Assembly: GCA_026646885.1 (NCBI GenBank)
Contig: JAPKHK010000008.1
Span: 1 to 64,000 of the forward strand
DNA length: 64,000 nt
Source: Casimicrobiaceae bacterium
GTDB lineage: Bacteria > Pseudomonadota > Gammaproteobacteria > Burkholderiales > Casimicrobiaceae
Reading direction: 5' to 3'
Shown piece after piece: positions 54,551 to 64,000 of this stretch; within the stretch, counting starts at the first letter, position 1; each line of letters starts with the position of its first letter. Below the pieces are notes generated by a model. It was not told the DNA's origin, ran no database searches, and worked only from the letters and a program-made list of their open reading frames with translations. A program made the translations under genes and the position numbers.

Positions 54551-56290
54551 ATGACCAGCGCCCAACTCTACCGTCGCCTGCTCGCCTATGTCCGCCCCTA
54601 TCGCTGGGTTTTTGCCGCGGCCATTCTCGGCATGGCCCTGGTGGCGGCTTCGGACGCGCTGCTCGCCTGGTTCACGGCGCCTCTGATCAACAATTTCGTG
54701 AGCCCCGACCCCTTGTGGGTCACTTGGGCACCGGTGGCGGTACTTGGCATCTTCCTTTTCCGTGGTTTGGGCTCTTACGTCTCCGACTTCGGCATGGCCT
54801 GGGTTGGCAACCGCGTCGTCGCCGATCTGCGCCGAGAAATGACTGCGCACCTGCTGCGCTTGCCCACGCCCTTTTACGATCATCAATCGCGCGGCACTCT
54901 GGTTTCCAAGCTCACCTGGGACGCCATGCAGGTCGCTTCGGCAACGTCCAGCGCCATCACCGCGCTGATTCGGGGCTCGCTCACCATCTTCGGACTGATG
55001 CTGTTTTTGCTCTACGAGAACTGGCATTTGACGCTTTTGATGATTGTAGTGGTGCCCCTGGTGGCGGTGGTGATTCGCTATTTCACCAAGCGCCTGCGCC
55101 GCAGCAGCCGCGATGTGCAGGACGCCGTCGGGCGCCTCACCCACATCCTCGAAGAGCTGGTGGGCGGCCACCGCGTGGTCAAGGTCTTCCGCGGCGAGGA
55201 TTACGAAACGCGCCGCAGCGGCGGCGCCTCCGAGGAGCTGCGGCACGCCATGACGCGCCAATCCTCGGCCGCCGCGGCCAGCACACCGATCACCCAGCTC
55301 TTGGCCGCGCTGGTCGTAGCGCTGGTACTGTTCGTCGCCCTCAAGCAAAGCGCCAGCGGCACCATCACCGTCGGTGGCTTCACCGCGTACATCTTCGCCA
55401 TGCTGCGCCTACTCGATCAGCTCAAGATGCTCACCGGTGTCAACGCCACGCTGCAGCGGGCCCTGGCCGCGGCAGAGAGCATCTTCAAGCTCCTCGACGA
55501 GGTTCCTGAACCTGACTGTGGCACCCTGCACCTTGGTCGGGCTCGCGGCGAGCTCGCATTTCAGAACGTGCGCATGCGCTATGGCGGCGCCGAACCCGCA
55601 CGTTGGGCGCTCGAGGGCATCGACCTCGACATTCGCGCCGGGGAAACCCTGGCGCTGGTCGGCCCTTCAGGCGGCGGCAAGACCACACTGGTCAACTTGA
55701 TCGCGCGCTTCTATCATCCCACCGAGGGAAGAGTGCTGCTCGACGGACATGATCTGCAAGAAATCCAGCTCGCGAGCCTCAGGGACAATATCGCCATGGT
55801 TAGCCAGGACGTGGTGCTGTTCAACGGCAGTGTTGCCGACAACATCGCCTATGGCGCCATGGCCGGCTATGCTCGCGAGGCCGTGGCCAAGGCAGCGCGC
55901 GCGGCACATGCCTTGGATTTCATCGAAGCCTTGCCCGGAGGTTTTGACACCCTGGTCGGCGAAAACGGCGTGCGCCTGTCGGGCGGGCAGCGGCAGCGCA
56001 TCGCCATCGCCCGTGCCATTCTCAAGGACGCGCCGATCCTCATACTCGACGAGGCAACCTCGGCCTTGGACTCTGAATCGGAGCGGCAAGTGCAAGCGGC
56101 CTTGGAGACCTTGATGCGCGGCCGCACCACCATCGTCATTGCCCACCGCCTGTCCACCATCGAGCATGCCGACCGCATCGCCGTATTGGACCGTGGCCGG
56201 GTGGCCGAGGTCGGCACGCACGCTGAGCTTCTCGCCCGCGAGGGCGTCTACGCGCGGCTACATCGCTTGCAGTTCTCCACCCTGGTATGA
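54551..56290 (+). CDS. msbA: Lipid A flippase MsbA
   Basis: 579 residues: six-helix ABC transmembrane domain (about 1-320), then the nucleotide-binding domain with Walker A GPSGGGKTT, signature LSGGQRQRIAIARAI, and Walker B ILILDEATSALD. Size and order match MsbA, which flips core-lipid A across the inner membrane. Longer frames upstream overlap the glycosyltransferase and are discarded. The gene sits in an LPS core cluster. Confidence 0.95.
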   Translation: MTSAQLYRRLLAYVRPYRWVFAAAILGMALVAASDALLAWFTAPLINNFVSPDPLWVTWAPVAVLGIFLFRGLGSYVSDFGMAWVGNRVVADLRREMTAHLLRLPTPFYDHQSRGTLVSKLTWDAMQVASATSSAITALIRGSLTIFGLMLFLLYENWHLTLLMIVVVPLVAVVIRYFTKRLRRSSRDVQDAVGRLTHILEELVGGHRVVKVFRGEDYETRRSGGASEELRHAMTRQSSAAAASTPITQLLAALVVALVLFVALKQSASGTITVGGFTAYIFAMLRLLDQLKMLTGVNATLQRALAAAESIFKLLDEVPEPDCGTLHLGRARGELAFQNVRMRYGGAEPARWALEGIDLDIRAGETLALVGPSGGGKTTLVNLIARFYHPTEGRVLLDGHDLQEIQLASLRDNIAMVSQDVVLFNGSVADNIAYGAMAGYAREAVAKAARAAHALDFIEALPGGFDTLVGENGVRLSGGQRQRIAIARAILKDAPILILDEATSALDSESERQVQAALETLMRGRTTIVIAHRLSTIEHADRIAVLDRGRVAEVGTHAELLAREGVYARLHRLQFSTLV

Positions 56291-56300
56291 GCAAACGGCC

Positions 56301-57407
56301 ATGACCACCGCGCGCGCACTCTCTATCCTTCACACAGAGGCTTCGCGCGGCTGGGGCGGGCAGGAAATCCGCATTCTCACCGAAGCCGCCGGCATGATCG
56401 CGCGCGGCCATCGGGTGTTGCTCGCCTGCCCCGGCGACGCACGCATCTACCGCGAAGCGACCCGCTTTCAGGTGCCGGCGGTGGAACTGCCCCTGGCTCG
56501 CAAGAGGCTCTCCGCGGCGTTCGAACTGCGGCGCTGGCTGGCCGACCAGCGCTTCGACGTGATCAACACGCACAGCTCCACGGATACCTGGCTGGTGGCT
56601 CTGGCGCGGCTTTTCCTGCATGCACCTCCACCGCTGGTGCGCACCCGCCACATCTCCGCGCCGGTGCCGCGCAACCTCATGACCTCATGGCTATACCGCC
56701 ATGCCAGCTCGCGCGTCGTAACCACCGGTGAGGCGCTGCGTACCCAGCTCCTGCGCGACAATCACCTCGACCCGGCGCGAGTCATATCGGTACCCACGGG
56801 CATCGACCCCAGCCATTTCCAGCCGGGCGATCGCCTGCTTGCGCGCCGCTTGCTCAACCTGCCCGCGGATGCCGAGCTGATCGGCATCGTCGCCACCCTG
56901 CGCAGCTGGAAAGGGCACCGTTTTCTCTTCGACGCGGTCAAGCGCGCCAATCGGCCCAACGCGCGTCTGGTCGTAGTGGGCGACGGGCCCCAGCGCAGCC
57001 CATTGTTCCGCCTCGCCGCCGATCTCGATATCCTCGACCGGGTGGTGTTCGCCGGCAATCAAAACGACGTCGCCCCCTGGCTGCGAGCCCTCGACGTCTT
57101 TGCGCTACCGTCTTACGCCAATGAAGGTGTGCCCCAAGCCCTATTGCAGGCGATGATGACTGGGCTACCCTGCGTCACCACTGCCGCTGGGGCGATCAGC
57201 GAAGTGGCTCAGAACGAGTTGACCGCTCTGATCGTGCCCATGCAGGATGCGGGCAGCCTCGCCAGAGCGCTGTTGCGGCTGTTGGACGATCCGGCGCTGC
57301 GCCAACGCCTGGGCGAAACCGCGCGCCAGTCTGTGCTGACCAGGCACAGTCTGGAGGCCATGCTGGATCGCATGGAGGTGGTGTTCTCGCTGGCCGCCCG
57401 CGCCTGA
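56301..57407 (+). CDS. GT4-family glycosyltransferase
   Basis: 368 residues, 10 nt after msbA. N-terminal LHTEASRGWGGQEIRILTEAAGM is a nucleotide-sugar GT-B pattern; C-terminal ALPSYANEGVPQALLQAMMTGLPCVTT is the GT4 donor-binding motif. It is likely a core or O-antigen glycosyltransferase. It converges with the O-antigen ligase gene across 82 nt without a clear terminator. Confidence 0.9.
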   Translation: MTTARALSILHTEASRGWGGQEIRILTEAAGMIARGHRVLLACPGDARIYREATRFQVPAVELPLARKRLSAAFELRRWLADQRFDVINTHSSTDTWLVALARLFLHAPPPLVRTRHISAPVPRNLMTSWLYRHASSRVVTTGEALRTQLLRDNHLDPARVISVPTGIDPSHFQPGDRLLARRLLNLPADAELIGIVATLRSWKGHRFLFDAVKRANRPNARLVVVGDGPQRSPLFRLAADLDILDRVVFAGNQNDVAPWLRALDVFALPSYANEGVPQALLQAMMTGLPCVTTAAGAISEVAQNELTALIVPMQDAGSLARALLRLLDDPALRQRLGETARQSVLTRHSLEAMLDRMEVVFSLAARA

Positions 57408-57489
57408 TCGCGTCTCGGCGCGGCGCTCACACTCGCGCTCCGGCAGTCCAACAGCCGCGGGACGCAACGGCGTCGCGCCACTCGTCGGT

Positions 57490-58782
57490 TCAGGCGCCGG
57501 CAATCATCTCGGGCACTGGCGCCCCTACTGGCTTCTTCGCCAAGCAGGCGATGCGCTGCGCATTGAGCCAGAGCCCCACCAGCAGCATGGTGAGCAGCGC
57601 GTGTTCATGGTGTAGCGTAGTGTTCAAAAAGCCTATGCCCAGGGTCGCGCCGATAGCGCTGAACGCACCGATCCACCGGCCCCATTCTTCTTCAGGCTCC
57701 CGCGCACGCGGCCAACGCATGAGCAAGAGGGCCAAGCCGGCGAACATGGGTAGAAGCGCCAGGGCGGCTCCAACCAAACCTCTCTCCGCCAGCAAATTCA
57801 GGTACAAGCTATGGGCGTGCGGATTGGCGCGATAGTGCTCAGGAACATATTGCGCCCCACGCGCTTCGACCCAGCGCTGCACCGTGGGCGGATCGATTTT
57901 CTTGAAGTTCTCCATCCCCACGCCAAACCACGGGTGCGCGCGGGCGGCCTCGCTCGCCTGCCGCCAGATTTCGGCGCGCGCGTAGAGCATGCCCGTCTCG
58001 CTCTGATTGGCCACCGCGAATTTGCGGCGCATGTCCTGATCGAAACCGTAAAGCAAGGAGACCGAAATCAGCGCCAGCCCCGCCATGACCAGCAGCGGCC
58101 AACGCGAGCGTCGCCACCACACCAAGCCGATGAAAACAGCCAGTGCGAGCATGAAGCCGGCGGCGGCGCGACTTCCAGAAAGGAGCAGCGCCGCCACGAT
58201 CAGAACCACCGTGCTCGCCAAGAACAGTCTCGCCGCAAGACCCAGGCTGCTCCAAAGGGCGCAGGCGGCTCCCGCAAGGGCGCCAAAGGCGATCACCAGG
58301 TAAATCGCACTGTGATTGACATGGCCGACCGAGGCGAGCTGAATACCTTCGTAGCTGTGTGGGCGGGTCCAATCCCACAGAGCCCAGGAAATGCCAAGGA
58401 TCAGCGATATCGCCGTAGCTGTGCCAAGAGCCCGCCACTCTGCCGTGCCATAGCCGGAACGCATGAGCAGCCAACCCAGTAAGACGTAGCGAAAGACGTC
58501 GGCACTCTCGCGCAGGCTGCTCGGAAAAGCCGCGCCGAAGTGAACGAGCAACGGCGAGGCCAGCCAGAGCGCGAATACGCTGTCCCAGGCGCGCCATGGG
58601 CCGCCAAAATCCCGCGAGCGCCAGCGGTTGTACACCCAGGTGGCAACCCAGCCCAGCCAAGCGAGGTTCTTGGGAGCCTCGAGATTGGGAAGGGTCAGTA
58701 CCAGCAAGAGCAGAGCGGTCAGCTCAACGGGGCGTCGAATGGAACCCCGGAATGGGACAAGCGAACCGAAAAGCAAGCTCAT
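57490..58782 (-). CDS. O-antigen ligase / WaaL-family membrane protein
   Basis: 430 residues, about eleven membrane helices. The Wzy_C-type periplasmic loop contains ARAHPWFGVGMENFKKI and HAHSLYLNLLAERGLVG, where the conserved His and GxG pattern of WaaL-like ligases lie; LLLSGSRAAAGFMLALA is also typical. It would join O-antigen or other glycans to the lipid A core. WaaL and Wzy are hard to tell apart by sequence; the LPS context favours a ligase. Confidence 0.82.
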   Translation of the reverse strand: MSLLFGSLVPFRGSIRRPVELTALLLLVLTLPNLEAPKNLAWLGWVATWVYNRWRSRDFGGPWRAWDSVFALWLASPLLVHFGAAFPSSLRESADVFRYVLLGWLLMRSGYGTAEWRALGTATAISLILGISWALWDWTRPHSYEGIQLASVGHVNHSAIYLVIAFGALAGAACALWSSLGLAARLFLASTVVLIVAALLLSGSRAAAGFMLALAVFIGLVWWRRSRWPLLVMAGLALISVSLLYGFDQDMRRKFAVANQSETGMLYARAEIWRQASEAARAHPWFGVGMENFKKIDPPTVQRWVEARGAQYVPEHYRANPHAHSLYLNLLAERGLVGAALALLPMFAGLALLLMRWPRAREPEEEWGRWIGAFSAIGATLGIGFLNTTLHHEHALLTMLLVGLWLNAQRIACLAKKPVGAPVPEMIAGA

Positions 58783-58916
58783 GAGTTCTTCAGCGCCCCA
58801 CTTCGATTTGGCGGACGATTCGTTGTTGGCAAGGAAGCCACGCGGGATGGCAGCCCTAGGTGAGTGAGCGAATCAAGCCGTGAAATTGTAGCACCCCGCG
58901 CCCGCGCTCCCCTGCG

Positions 58917-61900
58917 CTACGCAGGCGCGGTCGGAGCCGCTTGCCCTTTGCTCGGAGTCGAAGCAAGCGTGAAATAGAAGGCCGCCCCCTGCCCGGGCTT
59001 GCCTTCCGCCCAGCACCTGCCTCCATGCCTGTTGACGATGCGCTGTACCGTAGCCAAGCCGATGCCGGTGCCAGGGAACTCCTCGGGCTCGTGCAAGCGC
59101 TGGAACACCTCGAAGATCTTGTCCACGTAGGCCATGTCAAAACCTACGCCGTTGTCCCGCACCACGAAGCAAGTGTGCTCGCGGTATACGGTGCGTCGGA
59201 ATTCGATGCGGGCTTCGGCGCTGCGCCGTGTAAATTTCCAGGCGTTACCCAGCAGGTTCTCGAGCACCGCGCGCGCGAGCGTCGGGTCCGCCGAGGCGAC
59301 GAGATCCTCGTCGACTGCGACCGTCACCCGACGCTGCGGTTCGGCGGCCTGGAATTCCCCGAGTATGTGCCTGGCCAGTTGTCCGAGATTCAGGTGCTCG
59401 CGCTTGAGCGGTGCCCGTGTGAGCTGCGCGAGCTTGAGCAGATCGTCGATGAGTTGCCCCATGCGCACGGTGGCCTGGTTGATGCGCCGCAGGAAGTCGC
59501 GGCCTCGCTCGCCGAGTGTATCGGCGTGCAGCACCGCCAGTGCCTGAGCAAACCCGTTGATGCTGCGCAGAGGGCTGCGCAGGTCGTGCGAAACGGAATA
59601 GCTGAAGCTCTCCAGCTCACGCAGCGAAACCTGCAATTCCTCGGTCCGCTCGCGCACGCGCTGTTCCAACTCCCCGGCGAGGCGGCGCAAAGCGTCCTCG
59701 GCGTTGCGGCGGGCTTGGGCGCTGCGGAACGCCTCGATCAGCAGTGCGCAGGTCTTGAGCAGGGGGTCGAGTTGCTCCGCCACCGATTCGTCGTACCCGC
59801 CCTGCCGATTGGCCACGCCGACCATGCCAACCAGTGTCGTGCCCCGCCAGAGCGGCAGCCCCAGGAAGCAATCCAGGGGCCGGTGACCCTCGGGCAGACC
59901 GCCGCGCCGCGGGTCGTGCGCGGGGTCGTTGGCAATCACCGTCTCGCCGGTGGCGAGCACTCGCCCAAAGAGGGTCTTGAGATTGCGGAACTCGAAACTT
60001 CCGTCCACATAGCGCTGATAGAGCGCGCGGGAAGCGTCGTCCCAGGAGATGTCGGTGATGGCAAACGCGCGCAGATACGGTGCCCCGTCGGGGTCGCGCA
60101 GCACTTCGCCGATGAATCCGTATTCGCTCTCACAAGCGGCCAGCAAGTGCTCCAGCAATCGGCTGAAGGTGGCCTTGGGCTCGGCATCGAGAATGAAGTC
60201 CGCCTGTGCTCTCGCCAGGGCGCCCAGCAATGCGTTCTGGCGGCTCAGCTGCTCTTCCGTGGCCTTCAGCCTGCTGATGTCGCGAGTAATCGCAAGCATG
60301 CAAAGCTCGCCGTCGAGTTCGATCATGGTGGCGGAGAGCAGCGCGTTGAAGACGCGGCCGGAGCGATGCCGAAAACGCTGTTCGTAGTTGTGCACCCGCC
60401 CATCGCTTTGCACTTTGGCCACCAATTGGTCGCGCTCGTCAGGGGAAATCCACAGGCCGATGTCCACGGCCGGCCGGTTCAGCACTTCTTCCGGCTGCCA
60501 CCCGAAGACCTCGGCAAAGGACGGACTCGCTTCGACATAGCGGCCGGTGCGCACGGAGGAAATCGAAATCGCATCTGGACTTGCCGCGACGATGTTGGCC
60601 AGACGCTGCTCGGACCGGCGCAACGCGGCTTCGGTACGTTGCCGTTCCATAGCCGCAGCGACCACGCTGGCGACCGTGTTGAGCATCAGCACCTCGGCAT
60701 CCGACCAGGCCTCCTCCCAGCCACTGCGATCGGCGCCAAGACAGGCGCCCACGCGGCCGGCAAGACGCAGCGGCACCACCGCCCAAGTATCCACCCCGAG
60801 GGTTCCAATCGCTTCCGCGACGGCTGGCGGGGGCAAGTGGGCGCGGTCGATACACAGGCTATGCCTGGTCTGCAGCGACTCCGCCATCCAAGGAAGACCC
60901 TCATCTCGCAGCCAGTCAAACCGCCCAGGAATTTCGCGCGCCCCTTGGCGGTTCCATTCCCTGCCGAGATCCGAGCGCTCCCCGTACTGAGCAAGCGGCA
61001 GGAGGAAAAGGTGGTCCGCGCGCAGTAGCGGCCCCAGCTGGGTGAACAGGCCGTCGAGCGACTCCGCCCAGCCCAATGGCTGCGTGCGCGTGAGTTCACT
61101 GGCGAATTCCGCGATCAATCGCTCGAAACGCACGCGCTGTTCGAGCGTTTGATTGGCCGCGCTCAGAGCGGCGGTTCGCTGGGCGACGCGCTGTTCGAGT
61201 TCCTGGCTGAGCCGTCTTGCAGCGGCCTCGGTCTCTTTGATCGCCGTGATGTCGTTAGATACACCCAGCACACCCCACGACCCGTCGGGCAAGAGAATCG
61301 CCCTCTTGATGGTCTGGTAGATCACCGCGCTGCCATCCGGCAGCACGAAAGGTTCATCGGAAACGACGGGTCCGCCGGAGCGAAGCGCCTCCAGATCCTC
61401 CGCGAGATGCTGCACGGCGTACTGCGGCAAAGGGTGCACCTGCTCGTTAGTGAGACCCAGGAGTCCTTCATGGCTGGTTCCGTGGGCACGCGCCATTGCT
61501 TCGTTGACGAGCACGAAGCGACCCGCGTCGTCCTTCACGAAAATGACATTGGGGCAGCGATCGACCACATCTTGCAGGAAGCGCCGCACCGTCTCGAGCT
61601 GTCGCTCGGCCTCCTTGCGCGCCGAGATGTCGCGCACATGCACCATGATGGCGCGGCCACCGCAGGGCGCGGCGACCACCTCGACATCGATCGCCTCGCC
61701 GTCCAAGCGCTGGAAGACCTCCTCTTGCGGCGCAACGGGCTCTCCGGTAGCCAGCATCTCGCGAATGCGTTGTCCCACCACCGCCCGGCTCGACGGATGC
61801 ACGAAATCACTGGTCGCGCGCCCGACCACCTCTTCGGAGCTTGTCGCCCCCAACAAGCGCAGCAGCGCCGGGTTGGCGTAGAGCACGATGCCATCTTCGT

Positions 61901-62057
61901 GAAAAGCGATGCCATCGGGCGCGAGATCGGCCAAGTCCTTGAAGTGCGCGCTGGCGAGCCCCGCGCCACGTTCCGCGGGCGAGAGCGCGCCGCCCCCGGT
62001 GCCGCCCGGCAATGTACCCTTGCCGCCATCCGCTTGGGGATACGTCTCGTTGCTCAT
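58917..62057 (-). CDS. Large multi-PAS/GAF sensor histidine kinase
   Basis: 1046 residues, no membrane segment. Order: PAS (about 40-150), PAS/PAC (about 160-275), coiled coil, GAF (about 315-470), PAS (about 490-600), GAF (about 620-775), coiled coil, then HisKA (SVSHDLRSPLRSINGF, His824) and HATPase (NLLGNAWKFTRR, NGVGFDM, GTGIGLATVQRIVNRHGG). The kinase core is like that of phytochrome-type kinases. No response regulator gene is next to it. Signal unknown. It is encoded between the O-antigen ligase and the nucleotide-sugar dehydratase. Confidence 0.92.
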   Translation of the reverse strand: MSNETYPQADGGKGTLPGGTGGGALSPAERGAGLASAHFKDLADLAPDGIAFHEDGIVLYANPALLRLLGATSSEEVVGRATSDFVHPSSRAVVGQRIREMLATGEPVAPQEEVFQRLDGEAIDVEVVAAPCGGRAIMVHVRDISARKEAERQLETVRRFLQDVVDRCPNVIFVKDDAGRFVLVNEAMARAHGTSHEGLLGLTNEQVHPLPQYAVQHLAEDLEALRSGGPVVSDEPFVLPDGSAVIYQTIKRAILLPDGSWGVLGVSNDITAIKETEAAARRLSQELEQRVAQRTAALSAANQTLEQRVRFERLIAEFASELTRTQPLGWAESLDGLFTQLGPLLRADHLFLLPLAQYGERSDLGREWNRQGAREIPGRFDWLRDEGLPWMAESLQTRHSLCIDRAHLPPPAVAEAIGTLGVDTWAVVPLRLAGRVGACLGADRSGWEEAWSDAEVLMLNTVASVVAAAMERQRTEAALRRSEQRLANIVAASPDAISISSVRTGRYVEASPSFAEVFGWQPEEVLNRPAVDIGLWISPDERDQLVAKVQSDGRVHNYEQRFRHRSGRVFNALLSATMIELDGELCMLAITRDISRLKATEEQLSRQNALLGALARAQADFILDAEPKATFSRLLEHLLAACESEYGFIGEVLRDPDGAPYLRAFAITDISWDDASRALYQRYVDGSFEFRNLKTLFGRVLATGETVIANDPAHDPRRGGLPEGHRPLDCFLGLPLWRGTTLVGMVGVANRQGGYDESVAEQLDPLLKTCALLIEAFRSAQARRNAEDALRRLAGELEQRVRERTEELQVSLRELESFSYSVSHDLRSPLRSINGFAQALAVLHADTLGERGRDFLRRINQATVRMGQLIDDLLKLAQLTRAPLKREHLNLGQLARHILGEFQAAEPQRRVTVAVDEDLVASADPTLARAVLENLLGNAWKFTRRSAEARIEFRRTVYREHTCFVVRDNGVGFDMAYVDKIFEVFQRLHEPEEFPGTGIGLATVQRIVNRHGGRCWAEGKPGQGAAFYFTLASTPSKGQAAPTAPA

Positions 62058-62198
62058 GTCGTCCGCATCTTTGTTGCTTCCACCGCCGTTTACGGCCGGC
62101 TCGCCGCATTCCTCAGACCGTCGATGGCCGACTCAGGCGCCACGCAACCTCGCGGAACGCCACATTCCCCCGTGCGGCGCTCAGCGCCAGCGGCGGCG

Positions 62199-64000
62199 TC
62201 AGTTCGACATGCGCGCCGGCAGCGGCACGATCTGCGCCGCCGGGGTGTCGGCTGCGTCCATCGCAGCACCCCCTTCAGGCTGATACTCAGGAAGCCACCG
62301 ACACAGGCCGCTGCGCACCCCAGCATCGTCGAGGGGGCCACGCTGCTCCAGCCAGGCCAGCAACATCGGGTGCTGCACCGTATCCGCGATCCGCGCCAGG
62401 GCGACCCGCAGCTTGGGATGCGGCGTGGGTAGCGTCGCCTCGGTGTCGGCCAGCAGTTCTTCGTAGAGCTTTTCACCCGGGCGCAAGCCCACGTACTCGA
62501 TGGCGATTTGGTCCGGATCGGCGCCCGAGAGCCGGATCATGTCGCGGGCAAGGTCGGCGATGCGCACCGGCTCGCCCATGTCCAGCACGAGAATCTGCCC
62601 GCCCGCCCCCATGAGTCCAGCCTGCAACACGAGCTGCGCCGCTTCCGGAATGGACATGAAATACCTTGTGATCTCCGGGTGGGTCACGGTGATCGGGCCG
62701 CCTCGGGCGATCTGCTCCCGGAACTTGGGAATGACACTGCCGGTCGAGCCCAGCACATTGCCGAAGCGGACCATGACAAATTCTGTGCCTTGCCCCTGTA
62801 GCCCTTGACACACGATTTCCGCCAGGCGCTTGCTGGCGCCCATCACCGAACTCGGGTTCACCGCCTTGTCCGTGGAGATCAAGACGAACTTCTCCACCTT
62901 TGCCGCCACTGCTTCAGTAGCCAGCACCGCTGTGCCGAACGCGTTGTTGCGGACTGCTTCCCAAGCGTTCGCCACCTCCATGAGGGGGACGTGCTTGTAG
63001 GCAGCGGCATGGAACACCAGCGAGGGGCGGTGGAAGCGCAATGCCTCGGCCACGCGCACTCGGTTCTTGACATCGCCCACCAGGCAGACCAGTTCCAGAT
63101 CCGGATAACTGGCCGCAAGCTCCTGTTCGAGTTGGTAGAGCGCAAACTCGGACAGCTCGAAAAGTAGCAGGCGCGCAGGCGCAAACTGCGCCAGCTGGCG
63201 GCACAGTTCGGAGCCTATGGATCCCCCGGCTCCCGTCACCATGACCACATGTCCTCCCAGCCATTCCCGCAGACCGCCGCTGTCGAGAACAACGGGTTCG
63301 CGGCCAAGCAGGTCGTCAACTTCGAATTGCCGGACTTTGGTCGCCGACGCACGCCCGCTGATCAAGTCCTCATAGGAAGGAACGGTGAGCGCGCGCAATC
63401 CTGCCTCAGCACACGCTTTCGCCGCACGGCGCCGCGCCTCGCGACTGGCGGACGGCATGGCAATGATGGCATCCCGTGCGCTGTAGACCTCGGCACATTC
63501 CTTCACCTGCGCCAGCGGCCCGAAAACCCGCACGTCATGGATGAGCCTTCCATGCTTAACCGGGTCGTCGTCGAGATACGCAACCACCCGCCATTCGCGG
63601 CTCTGGGCAAGGTCCTTGGCGAGGCGAGTGCCGCAGGCGCCCGCGCCAAGCACGATGACCGGCTCACCCATGGCGGCCGTCAGGCCATAGAGGCGATGTT
63701 CTTTCCAGGAGCGATAGGCAAAGCGGCTGCCGCCCATCAGAAGAACCAGCAGTACTGGATCGAAAAGCAAAACCGAACGTGGGACTATGGATTGGATGCG
63801 GAACATCACCAAGATCAGCGGCACGAGCATCGCGGCAACGGCCACAGCCAGCACAATGCGTCGCAAGTCGTTGAGACTAGCGAATCGCCACAGCCCCCGA
63901 TAGAGGCCAAAAGTGAGGAAAATTGCGCCTTTCAAGGGTAACACCCAGACCAGCGTAGCCAACATGTCGTCGACAAAGGGCGTGGGGATCTCGAGGTTGA
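62199..64000 (-). CDS. FlaA1/WbpM-type nucleotide-sugar 4,6-dehydratase, 5' end beyond window
   Basis: At least 600 codons; the frame stays open to the right edge through PTPFVDDMLATLVW, so the start lies outside. N-terminal membrane helices (FLTFGLYRGLWRFASL and following) lead to a CoA-binding-like Rossmann domain, then the SDR domain with VTGAGGSIGSELCRQLAQF, HAAAYKHVPLME, and ISTDKAVNPSSVMGASKR carrying the atypical catalytic Lys. This architecture matches WbpM/PglF/CapD proteins that open UDP-GlcNAc for rare-sugar synthesis. A 24-residue low-complexity tail follows the domain. Confidence 0.92.
   Translation of the reverse strand, partial: NLEIPTPFVDDMLATLVWVLPLKGAIFLTFGLYRGLWRFASLNDLRRIVLAVAVAAMLVPLILVMFRIQSIVPRSVLLFDPVLLVLLMGGSRFAYRSWKEHRLYGLTAAMGEPVIVLGAGACGTRLAKDLAQSREWRVVAYLDDDPVKHGRLIHDVRVFGPLAQVKECAEVYSARDAIIAMPSASREARRRAAKACAEAGLRALTVPSYEDLISGRASATKVRQFEVDDLLGREPVVLDSGGLREWLGGHVVMVTGAGGSIGSELCRQLAQFAPARLLLFELSEFALYQLEQELAASYPDLELVCLVGDVKNRVRVAEALRFHRPSLVFHAAAYKHVPLMEVANAWEAVRNNAFGTAVLATEAVAAKVEKFVLISTDKAVNPSSVMGASKRLAEIVCQGLQGQGTEFVMVRFGNVLGSTGSVIPKFREQIARGGPITVTHPEITRYFMSIPEAAQLVLQAGLMGAGGQILVLDMGEPVRIADLARDMIRLSGADPDQIAIEYVGLRPGEKLYEELLADTEATLPTPHPKLRVALARIADTVQHPMLLAWLEQRGPLDDAGVRSGLCRWLPEYQPEGGAAMDAADTPAAQIVPLPARMSN

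Noticed and set aside
58941-61028. 695-codon open frame on the plus strand opposite the sensor kinase
   Set aside because: Antisense shadow of the kinase, with no recognisable motif or ribosome site.

Overview
The window reads as a high-GC Gram-negative chromosome, most likely a betaproteobacterium. The evidence is the order mreBCD-mrdA-rodA-rlpA divergent from gatCAB, a zapB-zapA-6S RNA block, two LpxL-type lipid A acyltransferases beside metK, and an aerobic-type hydrogenase maturation and H2-sensing cluster like that of Ralstonia/Cupriavidus and related lithoautotrophs. A Rhodocyclales- or Hydrogenophilales-like host would fit, but genus cannot be fixed from sequence alone. Nearly every ORF longer than 200 codons that lies opposite or out of phase with these genes is a GC-driven shadow.

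Layout. 1-6750 (minus): the first ~2170 codons of a giant secreted protein (signal peptide, YVTN-type beta-propeller, Ig-like domains, NHL repeats, then RHS/YD repeats) that runs off the left edge. Its 5' end carries a 17-unit heptanucleotide tract that looks like a phase-variation switch. 7238-13680 (minus): the rod-shape elongasome operon mreB-mreC-mreD-mrdA-rodA-rlpA. 13811-17016 (plus): gatC-gatA-gatB. 17038-19644 (minus): a LysE-type exporter, rpiA and proA.

19832-36993 (plus): a tightly overlapping [NiFe]-hydrogenase assembly and regulation operon, hupH-hupK-hypA-B-F-C-D-E-hypX-hoxA-hoxB-hoxC. It is preceded by a sigma-54-like promoter and, after an interruption of about 1.9 kb, followed by the histidine kinase hoxJ. 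HoxBC would sense H2, HoxJ would relay the signal, and the NtrC-type HoxA would act at sigma-54 promoters. The Hyp/Hup proteins build the Ni-Fe(CN)2CO site. No catalytic uptake hydrogenase structural genes are in the window. The interruption holds gene remnants, two nested operator-like dyads and a winged-helix Fic-fold protein whose catalytic His is replaced by Gln.

37154-39843: an AAA/DUF4143 ATPase behind an AT-rich leader, and an MFS transporter. 39878-47624: metK (minus); two lipid A acyltransferases, a Sua5/TsaC protein and glycerate kinase (plus); then a fused malonate-decarboxylase-like carboxyltransferase, a TauE permease and an EVE protein (minus). 47640-52190 (minus): 6S RNA with terminator, zapA, zapB, greB, btuF-like and btuB under a cobalamin riboswitch. 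52238-57407 (plus): lipopolysaccharide genes (GT9 heptosyltransferase-like, glycosyltransferase, msbA, glycosyltransferase). 57490-64000 (minus): O-antigen ligase-like protein, a 1046-residue PAS/GAF hybrid sensor kinase, and a FlaA1/WbpM-type nucleotide-sugar dehydratase cut by the right edge.
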